Shown piece after piece: positions 56,704 to 64,000 of a stretch of 64,000 bases of DNA (positions are counted from its first letter, which is position 1; every line of letters begins with the position of its first letter). The stretch comes from Thauera butanivorans NBRC 103042 (GTDB taxonomy: Bacteria > Pseudomonadota > Gammaproteobacteria > Burkholderiales > Rhodocyclaceae). The stretch spans positions 1 through 64,000 of the forward strand of contig NZ_BCUG01000003.1 of NCBI RefSeq assembly GCF_001591165.1, given 5' to 3'. A program made the translations under genes and the position numbers. The notes below the pieces were generated by a model. That model searched no databases and had not been told where the DNA came from. It saw only the letters and a program-made list of their open reading frames with translations.

Positions 56704-57489
56704 ATGACTTCTCCCGACGCCGACAACACGCCCACCCCGATCGACATGGATCGCCGCGACGCGATCGAACAGTTCATCCTCGGCAGCCGCCGGCAGGTGC
56801 TGCAGCTGCTGCAGGAGCTGATCGAGCATCGCGCCCTGATCAGCGGGCATTTCGGCAATGGCCGCTCTTTCCTGACGGCCCTGCTCGAAATCTCGGACGA
56901 CGAGGAAACCCTGGTGCTGGACGCCAGTCCGGACCCGGAAGCCAACCGCCGCATCCTGGCCGCGCCCAAGCTCGTCTGCGTCACCCAGTTCGAACACATC
57001 CGCATCCAGTTCGCGCTGCACGACCTGCGGGAAGGCCGGGAAGACGGGCGAAGTCTGTTCCTTGCGCCGGTGCCGCGCGAAATGCTGCGCCTGCAGCGCC
57101 GCGCCGCCTACCGCCTGAGCGTGCCCCTGAGCCACGCCGCCACCGGCCAGATCGGCGTCAAGAGCGCTGCCGGCACCCCGGCCACGCTGGCGGGGCGGCT
57201 GCTCGACATCAGCGTCGGCGGCATCGCGCTGCAACTGCCGCCGGATGCCGCACGACTCGTCATCGGCGAACAGTTGCAGGACTGTCGGCTGCAACTGCCA
57301 AACCTCGACCCGATCGTCGTCCAGCTGCGCGTCTGCTATCTCGATCGCCAGGAGCAGCGCAGCGGCTCGCAGATGCTGCGCGTGGGCTTTGCCTTCGTCG
57401 ACCTGCCGCACAAGATCGAGAACACCCTCCAGCGCTACATCTTCAACACCGATCGCGAACGCGCCGCGCGCGAGCGCGGCGGGCTGTGA
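56704..57489 (+). CDS. YcgR-type flagellar brake protein (PilZ), paralogue 2
   Basis: 261 residues from the ATG at 56704. YcgR domain with ETLVLDASPDPEAN and LVCVTQFEHIRIQFAL; PilZ motifs QRRAAYRLSVPL and DISVGGIAL intact. Clearly a paralogue of the preceding protein with a longer N-terminal helix (DMDRRDAIEQFILGSRRQVLQLLQELIEHR). Both keep c-di-GMP residues, so they may differ in affinity or motor partner. Confidence 0.92.
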   Translation: MTSPDADNTPTPIDMDRRDAIEQFILGSRRQVLQLLQELIEHRALISGHFGNGRSFLTALLEISDDEETLVLDASPDPEANRRILAAPKLVCVTQFEHIRIQFALHDLREGREDGRSLFLAPVPREMLRLQRRAAYRLSVPLSHAATGQIGVKSAAGTPATLAGRLLDISVGGIALQLPPDAARLVIGEQLQDCRLQLPNLDPIVVQLRVCYLDRQEQRSGSQMLRVGFAFVDLPHKIENTLQRYIFNTDRERAARERGGL

Positions 57490-58716
57490 TCAGCGCCCCG
57501 CGCCATACGCCTTTTCCAGCCGCCACGCGGCCGCGCCCAGCAGCACGCCCAGCATGGCTGCGCCGACGGGCAGCGTCACTGCGGCTTCCCAGCTTCCGCG
57601 GCTGGCGACCAGGGCCGCGATCAGCGGCGGACCGAGCAGTTGCCCGAGGTTGGAAATCTGCAGGCTCAGCCCCTGGAAAGTGCCGATCTGGCGCGAGGTC
57701 CGGGCGATGACGGTCGAGGCCGACAGAATGGACGACGGAATCAGGCCGCCGGCCAGGGACACCGCCACACAAGCCAGATAGCGCACGGCATCCGGCAAGG
57801 CCGGCGAAAAGGCGGCGTACATGAACAGGCCGCTCAGGCTGCTGCCCAGCACCAGCAGCTTGCCGCGCGCCACGCCGCGCCGCAGCAGCGTGCCGCCGAT
57901 GACGTTGCCCGGCACGTTGGCCAGCACCATGATGCAGGACAGCGCGGCGACCCAGTGCATGTCCAGTCCGCGCTGCTCGCGCAGGAAGGTCGGCAGCCAC
58001 ACGATCAGGGTGAAATGCTGCAGCGCCCAGGTCGCGAACAGCAGTCCCAGGGTCCATGCCAGCGGCTGGCGCATGACCTCCCGCGCCACCGCCAGGGCGC
58101 GTTCTTCCTGGTCCTCGGTCGGTGCTTCGGCGAAGCGGTAATGCCGCCGCTGCAGCCATGCCGACACCCCGCCCGCCAGCAGTAGCACGATGGCAAAGCC
58201 CCAGATCACCCGCCAGCCGCCCAGCCCCTGCAGCAAGGGCGCAGCGATCATCACCAGGCCGATGCCGCCCGGCATGTAGGTTCCCCACACGCCCAGCACG
58301 AAGCGCCGATCCTCCAGCCGGCTCGCTGCCGACAGCAGGATCGGCGCCGACACCGCCACCGCCATGTAGCCCGCCCCTTCGATCACCCGCCCCGCCAGCA
58401 GCAGCGGGAAGCTCGTCGCCAGCAGGCTGGCCGCGCCGCCCGCCAGGCTCAGGCCAACGCCCGTCAGGCACAGCCGCAGCCCGCCGATCCGGTCGGCCGA
58501 GAAACCGAACACCACCGCGGCGCACACCGCGAACACGTTGATCGCCGACGACAGCCAGCCGGCCTGCAACAGGCTCAGGCCCAGATCCTCGCGCAAGGCC
58601 GAAATCATGATCGACACCTTGCCGACGTTGCTGGCCACCGCCACGCCGCACAGCAGCGCCGCCGCGACCGCCATCCAGTGCGTCGCCACCCGCTCCTGCT
58701 GCACACCTGCCTTCAT
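57490..58716 (-). CDS. Major facilitator superfamily transporter
   Basis: 408 residues from the ATG at 58716, with 12 predicted membrane helices. MFS signatures: FGFSADRIGGLRLCLTG after helix 2 (motif A-like) and the weaker FLREQRGLDM... loop. Closest in feel to the cyanate/nitrate (CynX/NarK-like) and 4-hydroxybenzoate-type carriers, but the substrate cannot be read from sequence. Its stop abuts that of the second YcgR gene. Divergent from the FAH hydrolase gene, which may suggest uptake of an aromatic or organic acid. Confidence 0.85.
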   Translation of the reverse strand: MKAGVQQERVATHWMAVAAALLCGVAVASNVGKVSIMISALREDLGLSLLQAGWLSSAINVFAVCAAVVFGFSADRIGGLRLCLTGVGLSLAGGAASLLATSFPLLLAGRVIEGAGYMAVAVSAPILLSAASRLEDRRFVLGVWGTYMPGGIGLVMIAAPLLQGLGGWRVIWGFAIVLLLAGGVSAWLQRRHYRFAEAPTEDQEERALAVAREVMRQPLAWTLGLLFATWALQHFTLIVWLPTFLREQRGLDMHWVAALSCIMVLANVPGNVIGGTLLRRGVARGKLLVLGSSLSGLFMYAAFSPALPDAVRYLACVAVSLAGGLIPSSILSASTVIARTSRQIGTFQGLSLQISNLGQLLGPPLIAALVASRGSWEAAVTLPVGAAMLGVLLGAAAWRLEKAYGAGR

Positions 58717-58930
58717 CCAGTTCCTCACACGCGCTCCCGCGCGGCAGGCCGCAGCCCGCCGAGTACGAGTCGATTCTTCACCGGGGACGGATTCTCCCTG
58801 TTCGGCGCACACAGGGCCACCTGAATCCATTGGCGAAGCACTGACGGCATACCAGCGCTGGACGGGCATGGCGGATTGGCGGCATGCTTGCCCGCTTCCA
58901 GCCCCATCCAACATCGCGAGCAAAATACCG

Positions 58931-59653
58931 ATGAACCAAGCCGACTACCTGTGGCCCCCCGCCCCTGTCCCCTCGCTGCCGATACGCGGCACCACTGCGC
59001 GCCTGCCGGTCCGGCGCATCTTCTGCGTCGGCCGCAACTACCAGGGCCACGCCATCGAGATGGGCACGCCGATCGACAAAACAACGATGCGGCCCTTCTA
59101 CTTCATCAAGGATGCCGGCAGCCTGGTCGAGACGAGCGCCGGGAAGCCTGCGCGCGTGCCCTATCCGCCCGGCACCGGCAACTATCACCACGAAATCGAA
59201 CTGGTCGTCGCCATCGGCGCCGAAGGTTTCAAGGCTTCCGCCGCCGATGCCGACCGGCTGGTCTACGGCTACGCCGCCGGCCTCGACATGACGCGCCGCG
59301 ACCTGCAGAAGCTCTGCCAGGGCCAGGGCCGTCCCTGGGATCTGGGCAAGAACTTCGAGCGCGGCGCGGTCTGCGGCGAGATCGTCCCCGCCGCCGGCCT
59401 CGGCATGCTCGACCAGGGCGCGATCACGCTGCAGGTCAACGGCGAGACCCGCCAGTCGGGCGACCTGTCGATGCTGATCTGGAACATCCGCGAACTGATC
59501 GCCGATCTGTCCTGTTTCTACCACCTGCAGCCGGGCGACCTGCTCTACACCGGCACGCCCGAAGGCGTCGGCGCAGTGCGGCCGGGCGACCGCCTCAGCG
59601 GCCACATCGAAGGCGTCGGCGGCATCGCGCTGGAGATCGGCGAGCCGGAATGA
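58931..59653 (+). CDS. Fumarylacetoacetate hydrolase family protein (fumarylpyruvate hydrolase-like)
   Basis: 240 residues. FAH fold with RRIFCVGRNYQGHAIEMG, RPFYFIKDAGSLV, metal and catalytic residues in NYHHEIELVVAIG and YGYAAGLDMTRRDLQ, and LLYTGTPEGVGAVRPGD at the end. The arrangement is that of fumarylpyruvate hydrolases of the gentisate pathway, but no gentisate dioxygenase or isomerase is adjacent; other acylpyruvates or oxaloacetate are possible substrates. Confidence 0.9.
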   Translation: MNQADYLWPPAPVPSLPIRGTTARLPVRRIFCVGRNYQGHAIEMGTPIDKTTMRPFYFIKDAGSLVETSAGKPARVPYPPGTGNYHHEIELVVAIGAEGFKASAADADRLVYGYAAGLDMTRRDLQKLCQGQGRPWDLGKNFERGAVCGEIVPAAGLGMLDQGAITLQVNGETRQSGDLSMLIWNIRELIADLSCFYHLQPGDLLYTGTPEGVGAVRPGDRLSGHIEGVGGIALEIGEPE

Positions 59654-59741
59654 AGTTTTCCGCCACGCTTGGCTGAGAACAGGGAAAGGCAAAACCAAGC
59701 CGCAGCAGCGGGATCGCTTTCCCCGCTGCGGGCGACGCTCA

Positions 59742-59954
59742 TCAACCCTTGTGCTGGCGCACGTTCTTGTCGTTCTCGTCGGGTTCGATGTCCCAGTCGC
59801 CATACAGATACCAGTCCTCGCCCAGTACTTCGGCCGGGTGCATGGTACGCCCCGAGCCATTGCCGCAGCCGAGGTCATCGACCGAACAGTACTTGTCGCA
59901 GCCCCAGCAGATGCGCTCGGGGTGCTTGGGATGGAGGGGAAACTTCTTGGCCAT
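59742..59954 (-). CDS. DUF3079 small protein
   Basis: 70 residues. KKFPLHPKHPERICWGCDKYCSVDDLGCGNGSGRTMHPAEVLG is the DUF3079 signature, with four Cys in a CxxC...C...C pattern able to bind a metal. Function unknown. Stand-alone; 59955-60216 to its right holds no recognisable gene. Confidence 0.88.
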   Translation of the reverse strand: MAKKFPLHPKHPERICWGCDKYCSVDDLGCGNGSGRTMHPAEVLGEDWYLYGDWDIEPDENDKNVRQHKG

Positions 59955-60216
59955 GACTGGCCTCCTGCGGCAGGCGGCGAATGCAATACCCGATGATTTT
60001 TGTCGGGATATGCATTCACGGCATTGACTTGCGTCAAGCAGCCTCGCCGACCGGAAACCCGGCTCGCAGAGCAGTTGGCCACGGCGGCCAACTTCTGCAC
60101 GAGCCTTATGACCTCAGCTCCCCTGCCTGGCGCCCTCCGCATTCGTCGCGCCAAGGGGCCATCCTGAGCCGATGCAGGCTCGGCATTCTGAGTCCAGCCG
60201 AAACAGCCGGAAGAAC

Positions 60217-60405
60217 TCACCGTTCAGCAACCGCGTGTTTCTTCGGCTCGATGCTGATCCACCACGGCAGCGGGCGGCGCACCTCGATGGGCATCACGCT
60301 TTCGAGCATGACCAGCGCCCGCTCGGGATCGTCGGCCGGGTAGCTGCCGAAAACGGGCAGACCGGCAAGCAGCTGCACCTCGACTGCCCCGTCATAAACG
60401 GACAT
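60217..60405 (-). CDS. Hypothetical 62-aa protein
   Basis: MSVYDGAVEVQLLAGLPVFG begins a frame of 62 residues with balanced composition and a hydrophobic middle (SYPADDPERALVMLESVMPIEV). No ribosome-binding site is evident and no family recognised. Lies 34 bases upstream of aroQ's end on the same strand. May be a real small gene or chance. Confidence 0.35.
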   Translation of the reverse strand: MSVYDGAVEVQLLAGLPVFGSYPADDPERALVMLESVMPIEVRRPLPWWISIEPKKHAVAER

Positions 60406-60439
60406 TCATGATTGCAGGCGCGTATGAAGCTCGGACAGC

Positions 60440-60877
60440 TCAACGCAGCTTGCTGGCAACGAACTGCAGCGCAAGGTTGTAGCCCAGCGTGCCGAAGCCC
60501 GCCATCACCGCCTCGGCGATGTCCGACAGATAGGAATGGTGGCGGAAGGCTTCGCGCTTGTGCACGTTGGAAACATGTAGTTCCACGAAGGGAATCGCGA
60601 CGCCGCCGAAGGCGTCGCGGATCGCCACGCTAGTATGCGTGTAGGCACCCGGGTTGACGATGACGAAATCCACGCCTTCGAGCCGCGCCTGGTGGATGCG
60701 GTCGACGATCGCGCCTTCGTGGTTGCTCTGAAAGCAATCGAGCTCCAGCCCCAGTTCCGCCGCCTGCGTGCGCAGACTGCTCTCGACGTCGGCCAGTGTC
60801 GTCAAACCGTAGATGTGCGGCTCGCGCGTACCGAGCAGGTTCAGGTTCGGGCCATTGATGATCAGGACCTTGCTCAT
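60440..60877 (-). CDS. aroQ: Type II 3-dehydroquinate dehydratase AroQ
   Basis: Third step of the shikimate pathway. 145 residues from the ATG at 60877: [21 protein letters not shown]-type opening with the catalytic Arg/Tyr loop (residues about 8-22), [35 protein letters not shown] and [24 protein letters not shown] longer upstream frame runs into the ABC-transporter scar and is not coding. accB/accC, often beside aroQ, are absent. Confidence 0.97.
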   Translation of the reverse strand: MSKVLIINGPNLNLLGTREPHIYGLTTLADVESSLRTQAAELGLELDCFQSNHEGAIVDRIHQARLEGVDFVIVNPGAYTHTSVAIRDAFGGVAIPFVELHVSNVHKREAFRHHSYLSDIAEAVMAGFGTLGYNLALQFVASKLR

Positions 60878-60937
60878 GCGGAAATGCTCCTTTGCAGAAA
60901 GATCCGCAGTGTGCCGCAGTATCGGCCGCCGCGATAC

Positions 60938-61248
60938 GCGATAAGGGCTGCGGCAGTGCCGCATCCTGGATGGCGTGTCGCTGGCCGTCGAGCCCGGCAG
61001 CATCCTCGGCCTGGTCGGCCGCAACGGTGCAGGCAAGAGCAGTCTGCTGGAATGCCTGCTCGGCCTGGCTGGCCTGGCATGGACGGAAGCCCGGCTTGGC
61101 ATGGCTGCGCACGTTCAGCCAGTGGTGGCTGCTGGCCTATCCGAACACGCCACTCTCGCCATGGGTGATGCTGGCCTGGGCGGTTTTCCTGCTATGGACG
61201 CTGGTCCAATTCGCGCTTGCCCGGCACCGAATCCTCCAAGTTCAGTAA
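60938..61248 (+). pseudogene. Scar of a deleted ABC transporter (ATPase start joined to permease end)
   Basis: One frame encodes [20 protein letters not shown] followed by the Walker A motif [16 protein letters not shown], i.e. the first 40 or so residues of an ABC ATPase, preceded by a TAA and no start. Around 61077 this breaks off, and a different frame encodes [48 protein letters not shown]-stop, which reads as the last transmembrane helix and tail of an ABC-2 type permease. A deletion has fused the two ends out of frame. Confidence 0.7.
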
Positions 61249-61261
61249 AGCGCCGGTGCAA

Positions 61262-61954
61262 TCACATGCCCAGCGACTTCAGCAGCGCATCGTGGTCGTC
61301 GGTGCCGGCCGCCGGTGCAGTCGGCTCCGGCAGCCGCCGATTCTGCTCCAGCAGTTCGTCCGGATCGGGCGCCTCGTTCGGCTCGAAATCGACGAGCTTG
61401 ATGAACTCGGTGTGGTCGACGGCCAGTTCCAGATAGAAGACGTTGTTCCGAGCAGTATAGAAAGTCACCCGCCGCGCTTCGGGCTGGTCCAGCTTGGTAT
61501 CGACGCTGAGGATGACCTGCTTGTTGAGCACCAGCATCTTGGGCTGGTTCTGCGTGATGTCGATCTGCAGTTCGCGCCCGACCTTGCCGGTGAAGTTGCC
61601 GACGATCTGGTTCATCAGCTCGCCCATGACGTTGCTGACTTCGTCCGAGGTATAGGACACCGCCAGCTCGGATCTGGCCATGCCCATGCTGAGCATGTAG
61701 CGCTCGTAGATCTCCATCGCCGCCTGTGCCGAAAAGTTCATCACCACCAGCCCGGAGAAGCCGCCGTCGAACAGTACGAAGCAGCCGATGTCGGGTTTGA
61801 GGCAGGTCTTGGTGATCTTCTGCACCATGCCGGAAAAGCGGATGTCGCCCTGGGTGGCCTTGCCGAGCACCGAGGTCACGGAATTGCACAGGCCCAGCAG
61901 CAGGTCTTCGGTACCGAATACGACGGGGTGGTCTGCCTTGTTCATGGCGTTCAT
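61262..61954 (-). CDS. DUF3334 family protein, CheX/CheC-like
   Basis: 230 residues. Begins with LLGLCNSVTSVLGKATQGD and has IGCFVLFDGGFSGLVVMNFS and DEVSNVMGELMNQIVGNFTGKVG, the last resembling the E-x2-N phosphatase helices of CheC/CheX/FliY. Acidic, disordered end (EAPDPDELLEQNRRLPEPT). I recall this as DUF3334, seen in flagellated gamma- and betaproteobacteria; CheY-P phosphatase activity is suggested by fold only. An ATG at 61945 is an alternative start. Confidence 0.8.
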   Translation of the reverse strand: MNAMNKADHPVVFGTEDLLLGLCNSVTSVLGKATQGDIRFSGMVQKITKTCLKPDIGCFVLFDGGFSGLVVMNFSAQAAMEIYERYMLSMGMARSELAVSYTSDEVSNVMGELMNQIVGNFTGKVGRELQIDITQNQPKMLVLNKQVILSVDTKLDQPEARRVTFYTARNNVFYLELAVDHTEFIKLVDFEPNEAPDPDELLEQNRRLPEPTAPAAGTDDHDALLKSLGM

Positions 61955-62065
61955 CGCTCACAACGGAAACGGACGGGAGTAGCGGCTCTTTTTAGCACAG
62001 CCGGCAAGCGCCGCGCAGGCCGATCTCCACGCTCGTGTGCATTCATGCACGAAGCGTCCCGGCCG

Positions 62066-62932
62066 TCACCCGGCGGAACCGGATGCGACGGACCGTCCGT
62101 CGCGCACCAGCACCAGCAACCTGGCATCCACGGTCAGGGACAGCGCCGTCAATGCCGCGGCCCTCGCCCGCCCGTCGGGCGTAGTGCGGAACAGGTGGGG
62201 CGTCATCAGCAGCAAATCGGCGATCGCCTCGGCACCTTCCAGTTCCAGCGTGAAACGCAGGCTGTCGTGGGCGCCCATGCCGAATCCTGCCGGCACGCGG
62301 GGCTCGCCCTTGCGCTCGGGCTTCAGCGCCGGATAGATGATCTCGCGCAGCTGGCGCAGATGGTCCGGGCCGGCATCGACCTGCAGCAGCAGGCCGCCAG
62401 GCTTGAGCACCCGGGCGAACTCCGCATACACCGGAAAGCCGAACATGCACAGCACGCAGTCGAGCGTAGCGTCCGCCACCGGCAGCCTGGCATTGCTGCC
62501 CACCAGCCAGGTCGCTTCACGCTGCTGCCTGGCCGCCGCCTGCACCGCCCACTTGGAAATATCCACCCCGGCCAGGGCAAGATGGCGGGCCACGGCCGAC
62601 GCCCCGAGCCGGCGCAGGTAGTAGCCTTCGCCGCAGCCGGCGTCGAGACAGCTCGCCTCCCCTCTCGGCGGCAAGCCGGCCAGCACCCTGCGGCTCACCT
62701 CGTCGGCAAGCGGCTGGTAATGGCCGGCGTTGAGGAAGCGCCTGCGCGCCGCGACCATTTCCTTGCTGTCGCCGGGGTCGCGCGAGCGCTTGTTCTGCAC
62801 CGGCAGCAGGTTGACGTAGCCTTCGCGGGCGATGTCGAAGCCATGTCCCGCGGGGCAGCGCCAGGCTGCGCCGTCGCGCCGCAGCGGCGCGGCGTCCAGC
62901 GGACAAGTCAGGTTCTGGAACGGAAGAATCAT
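62066..62932 (-). CDS. RlmA-like 23S rRNA (guanine-N1) methyltransferase
   Basis: 288 residues from the ATG at 62932. N-terminal zinc-binding block LTCPLDAAPLRRDGAAWRCPAGHGFDIAREGYVNLLP, then DSKEMVAARRRFLNAGHYQPL, SAM motif CLDAGCGEGYYLRRL and CMFGFPVYAEFARVLKPGG. This order is diagnostic of RlmA (G745 or G748 of 23S rRNA). Only two of four possible Cys ligands in the zinc block are Cys; the His may be a third. A frame extending to 63935 upstream is antisense to the PilZ gene and not coding. Confidence 0.87.
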   Translation of the reverse strand: MILPFQNLTCPLDAAPLRRDGAAWRCPAGHGFDIAREGYVNLLPVQNKRSRDPGDSKEMVAARRRFLNAGHYQPLADEVSRRVLAGLPPRGEASCLDAGCGEGYYLRRLGASAVARHLALAGVDISKWAVQAAARQQREATWLVGSNARLPVADATLDCVLCMFGFPVYAEFARVLKPGGLLLQVDAGPDHLRQLREIIYPALKPERKGEPRVPAGFGMGAHDSLRFTLELEGAEAIADLLLMTPHLFRTTPDGRARAAALTALSLTVDARLLVLVRDGRSVASGSAG

Positions 62933-63038
62933 GGACGCGAAGCGTGCAGCAGCCCGGGCGCAAAAACAAGCGCAGCACCCAATGTGCCAGGCATTCGTGG
63001 ACACCGTACAATCGTGTGAAACCCACGCAGGATCCACC

Positions 63039-63791
63039 ATGAACACCGTAGCGGCTTCTCCCGACATCCCCGACGCAGCCGAAAAGGCGGCGCGAGGCCA
63101 GGCATCCCGGGCTGGCGCTCATGCCGATCGCAGCAGCCTCATCGACATGCGCCCGCTGATCGGAGATTCGCTGCAGCTCGACTGCGGAATGCCGCTGAAA
63201 TCGCAGAAAACCTACGTCAAGCTCGTGGGTTACCTGAAGGACCGGTCGATCGTCGTCACCGCGCCGACCGTCGGCGGGCGCCGGCTGGAACTGATCGAAA
63301 ATGACAACGTGCTCATCCGGGGCTTCTCCGGAACCAATGCCTACGCCTTCCGGGCATCCGTGATACGCGTGAGCCGGCTGCCTTTCGACTACGTCCATCT
63401 GTCTTTTCCGGACACCGTCTTCGGCCGGCCCGTGCGCCGATCCCAGCGCGTGAAGACCGAACTCGATGCCGATCTGCACCCAGGTTCCCCAGACCGGGCA
63501 GAACCGATCCGCGTGCGGATCGAGAACCTCAGCGCCCTCGGCGCACTGGTTTCGATGGCACACCCGCTCGATCCCGAACTGCCGGCACGCCTGAGCACGG
63601 CACTGATGGTGCACGGCAACCGTGTCGAGCTGGAAGCCGACAGCGTGATCGTCAGCCACCACGTGGAAACAAACGGCACCGGCATCCACAACTACGGCCT
63701 GAAGTTCACCGGTCTCGATCCGCATGATGCAATGTTGCTCAAGGCATACGTCTACCAGCAGATCGTGGACCACCCGGATTCGGTGTGCTGA
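63039..63791 (+). CDS. PilZ/YcgR-like c-di-GMP effector
   Basis: 250 residues. A YcgR-like N-terminal part (about 35-125: GDSLQLDCGMPLKSQKTYVKLVGYLKDRSIVVTAP, RLELIENDNVLIRGFSGTNAYAFRASVIRV) and a PilZ domain (about 135-240) with RRSQRVKTELDAD (RxxxR) and ENLSALGALVS (NxSxxG), so c-di-GMP binding is likely. More distant from the two YcgR copies at 55.9 kb than they are from each other. AGGA precedes the ATG. Divergent from the RlmA-like gene. Confidence 0.88.
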   Translation: MNTVAASPDIPDAAEKAARGQASRAGAHADRSSLIDMRPLIGDSLQLDCGMPLKSQKTYVKLVGYLKDRSIVVTAPTVGGRRLELIENDNVLIRGFSGTNAYAFRASVIRVSRLPFDYVHLSFPDTVFGRPVRRSQRVKTELDADLHPGSPDRAEPIRVRIENLSALGALVSMAHPLDPELPARLSTALMVHGNRVELEADSVIVSHHVETNGTGIHNYGLKFTGLDPHDAMLLKAYVYQQIVDHPDSVC

Positions 63792-63858
63792 CGGGCTGCG
63801 CGCCGCAGGGACGCATTCTTTCGCCCGGAAAACGGGAAGTTGACACCGTAAAAGCAAA

Positions 63859-63881
63859 AACCCGCTGAGTTTCAGCGGGTT
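63859..63881 (+). terminator. Hairpin after the PilZ gene
   Basis: 10-bp stem AACCCGCTGA / TCAGCGGGTT with a three-base loop, nested in a looser AAAAGCA / TGCTTTT pair. The TTTT lies a few bases downstream, so it is a fair intrinsic terminator. Confidence 0.7.
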
Positions 63882-63892
63882 ATGTGCTTTTC

Positions 63893-63909
63893 TGGCGGAG
63901 ACGGAGGGA
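63893..63909 (-). other. tRNA-Ser 3' end fragment: probable attachment site (att)
   Basis: TGGCGGAGACGGAGGGA is, on the minus strand, TCCCTCCGTCTCCGCCA: the 3' half of the T-stem, the acceptor strand, discriminator G (typical of tRNA-Ser) and CCA. The sequence to its right does not continue as a tRNA. A truncated tRNA 3' end of this sort is the usual scar at the far end of an element integrated into a tRNA gene. Confidence 0.6.
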
Positions 63910-63955
63910 GGCACGGCCCCCGCAAAATCTGCCATATAGCCCCACCTCCTGCCCA

Positions 63956-63977
63956 GATGCCTACACGGATGCCTACA
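63956..63977. repeat. Tandem GATGCCTACA repeats near the right edge
   Basis: Two direct copies of GATGCCTACA 12 bp apart, 47 bases inside the presumed att site. Short direct repeats here are typical of integrase arm-binding sites. The other bases from 63910 to 64000 show no gene. Confidence 0.45.
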
Positions 63978-64000
63978 ACCTCGGCAGCGTCGCGGCCGCT

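Noticed and set aside
59705-59729. GCAGCGGG/CCCGCTGC hairpin between FAH and DUF3079 genes
   Set aside because: Short stem with no T-tract; not enough to call a terminator.
62517-63935. Long minus-strand extension of the RlmA-like gene
   Set aside because: Overlaps the PilZ gene on the other strand in a different frame from RlmA and lacks any motif.

Overview
The window is GC-rich, densely coded chromosomal DNA from a flagellated betaproteobacterium. The gene content (OmpA-UbiG, lipoyl-domain-bearing Lpd, DUF3334, FhlB beside FliK, paired YcgR proteins, SulP plus sulfide oxidation genes) points to Rhodocyclales, in the Thauera/Azoarcus/Zoogloea area. The genus is an inference from family resemblance; no rRNA is present.

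Layout. 1-14.7 kb: the 3' end of an OmpA-family gene, ubiG, a DUF475 membrane protein, a minus-strand run of envelope genes (NYN-LOTUS RNA-binding protein, GDPD, ChaN-PDZ, M1-like peptidase, MltB-like transglycosylase), sodC, tRNA-fMet and tRNA-Thr, a 53-residue membrane protein behind a LexA-like box, a ProQ-domain protein, a diguanylate cyclase and a GST. 14.7-21 kb: a sulfur module (persulfide-dioxygenase-like MBL protein, SulP carrier, Tat-exported sulfide:quinone oxidoreductase, small membrane protein, periplasmic rhodanese, YghU), with an AT-rich palindrome ahead of its first gene and a CRP-type palindrome ahead of the SQR gene. 21-29 kb: a yybP-ykoY manganese riboswitch and a GDT1-type exporter, tRNA-Ala, a folD-purE-purK-tsaC run, and a PAS kinase with a FixJ-type regulator. 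29-35.4 kb: the pyruvate dehydrogenase operon aceE-aceF-lpd.

36.6-57.5 kb is a flagellar island. Two flagellin paralogues of equal length (493 aa) lie at either end of an 11-kb surface-modification cluster: a cytidylyltransferase-methyltransferase fusion, an unrecognised protein, a GT-B-like transferase with a TPR tail, a TPR-methyltransferase with a zinc ribbon, a 1244-residue WbsX/GT2/GT-B fusion, and a minus-strand O-GlcNAc-transferase-like protein. After the second flagellin come flaG-fliD-fliS-fliT, a FliK-like protein, FhlB and two YcgR/PilZ brake proteins. The arrangement suggests that the cluster decorates flagellin. The first flagellin has a sigma-54-like promoter and the second a sigma-28-like one.

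57.5-64 kb: an MFS carrier, FAH hydrolase, DUF3079, aroQ beside the scar of a deleted ABC transporter, a CheX-like DUF3334 protein, an RlmA-like methyltransferase, a third PilZ-type protein, and at the extreme right a 17-bp tRNA-Ser 3' end that looks like the attachment site of an integrated element lying beyond the window. No CRISPR array, IS transposase or rRNA was seen.
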